Shown here: positions 57,415 to 64,000 of the stretch, piece by piece
How positions within the stretch are numbered: position 1 is the first letter of the stretch
Layout of the letters: the number at the start of each line of letters is the position of its first letter
Assembly: GCF_000243135.2 (NCBI RefSeq)
Contig: NC_019903.1
Span: 3,510,001 to 3,574,000, forward strand
DNA length: 64,000 nucleotides
Direction of reading: 5' to 3'
From: Desulfitobacterium dichloroeliminans LMG P-21439
GTDB lineage: Bacteria > Bacillota > Desulfitobacteriia > Desulfitobacteriales > Desulfitobacteriaceae
Translations under genes and position numbers: made by a program
The notes under the pieces: generated by a model
What the model was told of the DNA's origin: nothing
Database searches by the model: none
Seen by the model: only the letters and a program-made list of their open reading frames with translations

Positions 57415-58587
57415 TTACTCAGCCAAGCCCAATCTATAGACTGTCTTAAATGTCTCAACCGCTTTCGCTGTATCTGCCTTGAAGCCCATTTCGGTAAGGG
57501 TTTCACCCACAAGCTCCATGGCCTTCACGAACATTTCTTCGGTCACATTGCCCATATGGCCGATCCGGAAAGCCTTTCCGGCTAAAGCTGCTAGAGAGCC
57601 GGCAATGACCATCCCTTTTGCCGCCAGTTTGGAACGGAATTCTGCGTCATTGACCCCTTCAGGATAAAGTATGCAGCTTAAGGTCGGAGCAGCAACTTCT
57701 TCTGCAGCCAGAGCCTTCATGCCATACTCGGCAAGCCCTGCCCGGACCGCTCTTCCTAAAGAAGCATGGCGCTTGTACCGAGCTTCCAGACCTTCAGCCA
57801 TCACTATTTCCATCCCTTTTTCTAAGGCATAAATCATGTTGACGGGGTGAGTAGCATAGTATTTTCCCGGATCCTGCATCGTCGGCAACCAACGGAGGAT
57901 ATCCATGTAGTATGCAGCCACTTTGTCCATTGCTTCCCTGGCTTTTAAGGCCTTAGGTCCAAAGGCGACTATCGCTAATCCCGGCGGAACGCCAATGGCT
58001 TTTTGGGATCCTGTCAAGACCAAGTCGATAGTGTAATCAGGATGTCCATATTCCTTACTCATATCCTCTTCAACGGCAGCTGATGCACATACTCCGTCTA
58101 GGATAAAAAGAACGCCGTGCTTTTTCACTGCGGGGACCAGCTTTTCCAGATTAGAGATAACTCCGGTAGAGGTGTCCACATGAGTTACAGTGACTGCTTT
58201 ATAACCACCTTGAGCAAGCTTTTCCTCTACGGCAGAAATCTCGATGTGTTGTCCCCATTCTGGTTGTAATACTTCCACCTGAATGCCATGGGCCTGGGCA
58301 ACGGGGATAAAGCGATCGCCAAAAAAACCATGACTAATTACCAGTAGTTTCTCTCCCGGTGCCACCGTATTAACAATGGCCATCTCCATGGATAGAGTTC
58401 CGGAACCTGCCACAATAAATGCCTCGCCCTTTGTATTAAAAAGACGTTTGAGCATATCCAGACTGTTCTTGAATCGTTTGACCAACCGTGGATCAGTGTG
58501 GGCATAGGTCTCTTGGGCTAATGCTTCATATATTTCATCCACAACCGGTGTCGGTCCGGGTATGAGAAGCATTTCTTGATTTGGCAT
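57415..58587 (-). CDS. Class V aminotransferase (AGT-like)
   Basis: A PLP enzyme of the alanine-glyoxylate/serine-pyruvate aminotransferase group. The 390-residue product begins with LLIPGPTPVVDEIYEAL, has GSGTLSMEMAI, the PLP-site Asp in LFILDGVCASAA and the Schiff-base Lys in LTGSQKAIGVPPG. The C-terminal RIGHMGNV block is typical. Substrates cannot be set from sequence: glyoxylate, serine or ureidoglycine (PucG-like) are all possible. It stands alone with its own terminator. Confidence 0.9.
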   Translation of the reverse strand: MPNQEMLLIPGPTPVVDEIYEALAQETYAHTDPRLVKRFKNSLDMLKRLFNTKGEAFIVAGSGTLSMEMAIVNTVAPGEKLLVISHGFFGDRFIPVAQAHGIQVEVLQPEWGQHIEISAVEEKLAQGGYKAVTVTHVDTSTGVISNLEKLVPAVKKHGVLFILDGVCASAAVEEDMSKEYGHPDYTIDLVLTGSQKAIGVPPGLAIVAFGPKALKAREAMDKVAAYYMDILRWLPTMQDPGKYYATHPVNMIYALEKGMEIVMAEGLEARYKRHASLGRAVRAGLAEYGMKALAAEEVAAPTLSCILYPEGVNDAEFRSKLAAKGMVIAGSLAALAGKAFRIGHMGNVTEEMFVKAMELVGETLTEMGFKADTAKAVETFKTVYRLGLAE

Positions 58588-58864
58588 GGGGTCATCCTCC
58601 TTTTATTCACGACAGTATTATTCCTAATCTATCGAAAATTATCATTGCAACTACTATTGAGAACTATTGAACATACCCTGTGAATCCATAAGTGTTCTAT
58701 ATCAGAGGCGATTCTCCTGCCTCTTCCAGCCAAAAACATTGTATACATGAGAAATACCATATATTCCACTGCTAAAAAATATTAAGAAATCGGGTAAACG
58801 GAAGGCGCCCTATGGGTTACCCCTTAAAGCGCCATGAATTATTAAAGGATTTGAATTATGTTTT

Positions 58865-59170
58865 TCAAACTACATCTTCTTCGGTTACTAAAATATCGAG
58901 AATTGCACTGTGCTTAATCATTTGGAAATTACCGTACATTGCACTTGTTAGCACCATGTAAGTCTTTTCATTGTCCATATCAGAGGCCCATTCCAGCAAT
59001 TTCCTTGTATTTTCAGCTGACATTAACCGCTTAATAATATCCCCGCCCATATTAAGTCTTACTTTATAGTTGGCGGCACATTTGTCCATGTCTATTACAA
59101 GACTAGCTTTGGCAAGGACGCCCGACTCATCTGCCATATTGTAAGCACCTGCATTTTTGGATACTTCCAT
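58865..59170 (-). CDS. Small protein of unknown function
   Basis: I do not recognise the 101-residue product. It is soluble, has one Cys (DMDKCAANYKV), and begins MEVSKNAGAYNMADESG. ATG at 59170 follows AGGAGG by 10 bases. It begins 18 bases after the asnS stop with no terminator between, so it is probably cotranscribed. Good ribosome site, full length and its place in an operon argue that it is real. Confidence 0.65.
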   Translation of the reverse strand: MEVSKNAGAYNMADESGVLAKASLVIDMDKCAANYKVRLNMGGDIIKRLMSAENTRKLLEWASDMDNEKTYMVLTSAMYGNFQMIKHSAILDILVTEEDVV

Positions 59171-59188
59171 TATAATCACTCCTCCTCA

Positions 59189-60580
59189 TTAAAAATCAGC
59201 ATTATGCACTGTTCTCGGGAAGGCAATGACATCACGAATATTGGCAACTCCCGTAAGATACATAATCACCCGTTCAAAGCCTAATCCATAGCCGGCATGA
59301 CGAGTGCCTCCATATTTACGCAAATCTAGGTACCAGCTATAGTCCTCTTGACGAAGGCCTAACTCTACCATTCTCTTTTCTAAAGCTTCTAACCGTTCTT
59401 CACGCTGACTGCCTCCGATGATTTCGCCAACGCCGGGAACGAGCAGGTCCATGGCCGCTACGGTCTTTTGATCATCATTAAGGCGCATGTAGAAGGCTTT
59501 GATATCTTTAGGATAATCGATGACAAAGACAGGCTTCTTATAAATATGCTCGGTTAGGAATCGTTCGTGCTCCGTTTGTAGATCGGCTCCCCACTCGACA
59601 GGATATTCAAACCGATCGTGCTCCTTTTTCAGGATTTCAATAGCCTCTGTGTAGGTCACACGTCCGAAATCAGAATTTACAATGTTCTCCAAACGACTCA
59701 AGAGAGTTTTATCGACAAATTCATTGAAGAAAGCCATCTCTTCCGGCGCATTTTCCAAGACATAGGTGACTAAATACTTCATCATTTCTTCTGCAAGTTC
59801 CATATCGTCTTCTAAATCAGCAAAAGCAATCTCCGGTTCAATCATCCAGAATTCGGCAGCATGGCGAGCGGTATTGGAGTTCTCAGCGCGAAAGGTGGGT
59901 CCGAAGGTATAGACATTACGGAATGCCATGCTGTAGGTCTCTGCATTCAACTGACCACTCACGGTTAGGTTGGTTTCTTTGCCAAAGAAGTCCTTGGCGA
60001 AATCCAACTGACCTTCTTCAGTTCGCGGCAAAGCCTCCAGATCAAGGGTGGTGACCCGAAACATTTCTCCGGCTCCTTCAGCATCACTACCGGTGATGAT
60101 AGGAGTATGGACATACACGAAGCCTTTCTCCTGGAAGAATCTATGAATCGCGTAGGCAACCAAAGAACGAACCCGAAATACAGCAGAAAAGGTATTGGTC
60201 CGTGGCCGCAAATGAGCGATTGTCCGCAAATATTCAAAGGAGTGACGTTTTTTCTGCAAAGGATAATCCGCCGCGCAGGTTCCCTCAATCTCAATAGCTT
60301 GTGCCTTGAGTTCAAAAGGCTGTTTGGCCCCGGGGGATTCTACAAGTTGCCCTTTTATGATCAGGGAACTGCCCGTGGTAACTTTGGCTATCTCTTCAAA
60401 GTTACTTAAGGTTTCCTCAAAGACCACTTGGATATTCTTAAAAAAGGAACCATCGTTGATTTCGATAAAACCAAAGGTTTTAGATACCCTGAGTGTTCGC
60501 ACCCATCCCGAAATCTGAATCTCTTTTTTGAGATAAGGGCCGGGGTCACGATAAATCGATTTGACTAAGGCATTTTCCAT
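59189..60580 (-). CDS. asnS: Asparaginyl-tRNA synthetase
   Basis: Class IIb synthetase. The 463-residue product has an OB-fold anticodon domain (about residues 15-100) and the catalytic core with motif 2 [17 protein letters not shown] and motif 3 [14 protein letters not shown]. The AEFWMIEPE context marks Asn over Asp enzymes. It is divergent from gdhA. No T-box antiterminator sequence is seen in the upstream gap. Confidence 0.97.
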   Translation of the reverse strand: MENALVKSIYRDPGPYLKKEIQISGWVRTLRVSKTFGFIEINDGSFFKNIQVVFEETLSNFEEIAKVTTGSSLIIKGQLVESPGAKQPFELKAQAIEIEGTCAADYPLQKKRHSFEYLRTIAHLRPRTNTFSAVFRVRSLVAYAIHRFFQEKGFVYVHTPIITGSDAEGAGEMFRVTTLDLEALPRTEEGQLDFAKDFFGKETNLTVSGQLNAETYSMAFRNVYTFGPTFRAENSNTARHAAEFWMIEPEIAFADLEDDMELAEEMMKYLVTYVLENAPEEMAFFNEFVDKTLLSRLENIVNSDFGRVTYTEAIEILKKEHDRFEYPVEWGADLQTEHERFLTEHIYKKPVFVIDYPKDIKAFYMRLNDDQKTVAAMDLLVPGVGEIIGGSQREERLEALEKRMVELGLRQEDYSWYLDLRKYGGTRHAGYGLGFERVIMYLTGVANIRDVIAFPRTVHNADF

Positions 60581-60771
60581 TGCTGGACAATCTCCCTTCC
60601 TATCCTGCTATCCCGTATCCACTCAGTGGATAACTCAACGAGATTTCATAGCAATTATTATACCCGATTTATTCTACGTATTTGTAGGATAATCCTTTAT
60701 CTTCATGAATACAATACACACGCTTAGAACAAAAAGGGATTTACTCGATCACAGAGAATATTTCAACATTA

Positions 60772-62169
<1,398 letters not shown>

Positions 62170-62213
62170 ATAATTACAAAAAAGAAACAACACAGTGGTT
62201 GTTCCTTACAGAA

Positions 62214-62253
62214 AACCTGCTTCATGAGGAGTACTAACTCCTTGAAGCAGGTT
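62214..62253. terminator. Bidirectional terminator between gdhA and lysA
   Basis: AACCTGCTTCA pairs with TGAAGCAGGTT, and an inner GGAGT/ACTCC stem closes a short loop. The converging genes gdhA and lysA both end close by. Confidence 0.8.
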
Positions 62254-62280
62254 ATTTCTATTTTATGCTCAGTACTTTTA

Positions 62281-63531
62281 TTATAGATCGCTAAAGTCCA
62301 AGGTGGCAAAATAATCATCCAGAGTCTCAGCCCGGCGAATTATTCTCACACTACCGTCAGGCTGCAGCAACAATTCTGCATGACGAAGCTTACCGTTATA
62401 GTTAAAACCCATCGCATGCCCGTGGGCACCTGTATCATGGATGACAATAATATCTCCAATATCCACTCGAGGGAGTTCACGATCCACAGCAAACTTATCG
62501 TTATTCTCACATAGGGCACCTGCCACATCGTAGATATGATCTCTGGGTAGATCCTCTTTTCCCACAACGGAAATATGATGATAGGCTCCATACATACCTG
62601 GACGCATAAGGTCCGACATGCTGGCATCCACACCCACATAATCCTTATAAATCTGCTTCTTATGCAATACCCGTGTTACCAGATAACCATAGGGTCCTGT
62701 CACCATCCGCCCGCATTCCAAACAAATGCGCAAGGGATCTAAGTCATTGGGGATAATCCTTTCTTCGTAAGCTTTCCGTACCCCCTCGCCGATATACCCC
62801 AAATCAACTGGTTCTTGCTCAGGACGATAGGGGATGCCAATACCGCCACCAAAGTTTACAAACTCCAAACGGATACCCAACTTCTCTTTCAATTCAATCG
62901 CTAAGTCAAACATCATTTCTGCTGTCTCAATAAAAAATTCTGGCTTGAGTTCGTTCGAAATAATCATGGTATGCAGGCCAAAACGCTTCGCACCCTTATC
63001 ACGAACAATTTTATAAGCTTGGAACAATTGCTCCTTCGTCAAGCCATACTTGGAGTCCTCGGGATTCCCAATAATAGCATTACCTGCTCGTAATGACCCG
63101 GGGTTATAGCGGAAAGAAATCACTTCCGGTATACCCGCATGCTTTTCCAGATAATCAATGTGGGTGATGTCGTCTAGGTTAATAATCGCCCATAATTCCC
63201 TAGCCTTTATATATTCTTCAGCGGGAGTGTTATTGGAGGTGAACATGATATTCTCCTCAGTAATTCTAGCCGCCTCAGCTAAAATCAGCTCAGCCATGGA
63301 ACTGCAATCTGCTCCAAAGCCTTCTTCCCGGAGAATTTTGAGGATATGTGGATTGGGGAGAGCCTTCACTGCAAAGTACTCTTTAAACTCTGGAGCCCAA
63401 GCAAAAGCTGCCTGTAGTCTCCGGGCATTTAGTCGAATGGCCTGCTCGTCATAAATATGAAAAGGCGTGCCAAACTGCTGGATAATCTTCATTAACTGTT
63501 CTTGGGAAAAAGGCAAATTCTTCACTGCCAT
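62281..63531 (-). CDS. lysA: Diaminopimelate decarboxylase
   Basis: PLP enzyme for the last step of lysine synthesis. The 416-residue product has an alanine-racemase-like barrel with the PLP Lys in EYFAVKALPNPHIL, the phosphate-binding FVNFGGGIGIPY, the ECGRMVTGPYGYLV block, and CENNDKFAVDRELP where CESSD is usual. The lysine riboswitch in its leader confirms the pathway. It has no neighbours in the same operon within the window. Confidence 0.93.
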   Translation of the reverse strand: MAVKNLPFSQEQLMKIIQQFGTPFHIYDEQAIRLNARRLQAAFAWAPEFKEYFAVKALPNPHILKILREEGFGADCSSMAELILAEAARITEENIMFTSNNTPAEEYIKARELWAIINLDDITHIDYLEKHAGIPEVISFRYNPGSLRAGNAIIGNPEDSKYGLTKEQLFQAYKIVRDKGAKRFGLHTMIISNELKPEFFIETAEMMFDLAIELKEKLGIRLEFVNFGGGIGIPYRPEQEPVDLGYIGEGVRKAYEERIIPNDLDPLRICLECGRMVTGPYGYLVTRVLHKKQIYKDYVGVDASMSDLMRPGMYGAYHHISVVGKEDLPRDHIYDVAGALCENNDKFAVDRELPRVDIGDIIVIHDTGAHGHAMGFNYNGKLRHAELLLQPDGSVRIIRRAETLDDYFATLDFSDL

Positions 63532-63664
63532 CTGACAACCCTCCTAGTCTTAGTATATGGGCGTTACTACATTGTTACCTATGATAGATGAGCTACTCGA
63601 ACTAGACAGGATTTTTCACTTCATCAAGTCGTGTAGCCTTAGCTGCATGGGAGTCTGATAGTGC

Positions 63665-63693
63665 AAAAAAAGGTTACGAGTCCGCTCGTAACC
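63665..63693 (-). terminator. Riboswitch terminator before lysA
   Basis: GGTTACGAG pairs perfectly with CTCGTAACC around a 4-base loop, followed on the minus strand by seven T residues. It is the expression platform of the lysine riboswitch. Confidence 0.9.
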
Positions 63694-63732
63694 GTTTCTA
63701 AAGGTAAAAGGATTCGCTTTCACCTCTAACTT

Positions 63733-63905
63733 CACGAGATAGCACTCCACCGAGATTCCGGTGACAGTCTTACATTTTTTCAATGGAAGACCAGCAAAAG
63801 GTCCTTTATCCTTGACCCTATGCTTCGGCAATGATTCCTTTCATTACCCGTCATAGCCTGGCCTGCTCGGGGTAATTACTCTTAATTCACTGCACCTCTA
63901 TCATT
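63733..63905 (-). ncRNA. Lysine riboswitch (L-box) aptamer
   Basis: Read on the minus strand, the region contains in order the L-box landmarks known from B. subtilis lysC: GATAGAGGTGC, AAGAGTA, GAAAGG, GCCGAAGC, TTTGCTGG, CATTGAA-N-AAATGTAAG followed by CTGTCA, and GGAG-N-GCTATCTCGT closing the P1 stem. A terminator follows. With lysine bound, transcription into lysA should stop. Known class, here recognised by eye. Confidence 0.93.
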
Positions 63906-63926
63906 TAATTTATGAATTATCTCTAT

Positions 63927-63955
63927 ATTATGGAACAAGACTCATCAACTGTCAA
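63927..63955 (-). promoter_or_regulatory. Promoter of the lysine riboswitch-lysA transcript
   Basis: TTGACA (63955-63950), 17 bases, CATAAT (63932-63927) on the minus strand, about 15 bases upstream of the first aptamer landmark. Confidence 0.75.
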
Positions 63956-64000
63956 TAGCATTCAGCGTTAATTCAATAATAGGAGAATTGGTTCGCTAAC

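Noticed and set aside
58806-58836. GGCGC/GCGCC inverted repeat downstream of the small unknown gene.
   Set aside because: Only five pairs with a 20-base loop and no clear T run, so it is not listed as a terminator.
63616-63831. A 71-codon frame upstream of lysA.
   Set aside because: It runs through the lysine riboswitch and its terminator, which fully explain the sequence.

Overview
The window looks like a chromosomal segment of a spore-forming, strictly anaerobic Firmicute of the Peptococcaceae, most likely Desulfitobacterium or a close relative (inference from content; no species-level search was possible). The grounds are Gram-positive spore genes (spoIID, spoIIQ-like, spoIIID, spo0F, sleB-ypeB), a single-chain pyruvate:ferredoxin oxidoreductase, a CprK-like Crp/Fnr regulator, arylsulfate sulfotransferases, and strong GGAGG ribosome binding sites with many GTG and TTG starts. 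I saw no rRNA, tRNA, CRISPR array or transposase. Most genes lie on the minus strand; the plus-strand genes form a few insert-like groups.

Layout. 0-6.5 kb: fabZ, a glycosyltransferase, the sigI-rsgI pair, a TagA/WecG glycosyltransferase, mbl and spoIIID. 6.7-10.5 kb: plus-strand PFOR plus a small HDTAAW-motif protein. 10.6-11.1 kb: spoIIQ-like M23 gene. 11.4-18.6 kb: plus-strand accessory block with an anion transporter, two arylsulfotransferase-family proteins, an atypical thioredoxin reductase, thioredoxin and a Crp/Fnr regulator. 18.7-22.3 kb: thiolase and topB. 22.4-32.8 kb: spoIID, murA, ywmB and the complete F1Fo ATP synthase operon. 33-38.9 kb: wecB, dCMP deaminase, upp, glyA, ywlG, rpiB, ywlE, mntP, an order resembling the Bacillus ywl-glyA-upp-atp region. 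39.3-48.6 kb: sua5, prmC, prfA, rpmE, an M23/LysM-like protein, glpX, transaldolase, fba, a Cys-rich unknown, spo0F, alr; this segment is flanked by two copies of an intergenic repeat in opposite orientation. 49.2-64 kb: a FemABX protein, pyrG, rpoE, argS, ywiB, ypeB, sleB, an aminotransferase, a small unknown, asnS, gdhA and lysA.

How it fits together. In clostridia the order atp - murA - spoIID - spoIIQ - spoIIID - mreB is commonly contiguous. Here it is kept in order and orientation but opened in two places: one gap holds the PFOR pair, the other the sulfotransferase/redox block with thl and topB. The sulfotransferase block reads as one functional unit: uptake of an organic anion, cytosolic sulfuryl transfer, a thioredoxin couple whose reductase lacks the usual NADPH motif, and its own regulator with a palindrome over its promoter.

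Regulatory RNA and DNA visible directly: a lysine riboswitch with terminator before lysA; a consensus promoter followed at once by an intrinsic terminator before pyrG; paired hairpins in the mbl leader; a stable hairpin between atpE and atpF; and perfect inverted repeats before the anion transporter, mntP and gdhA.
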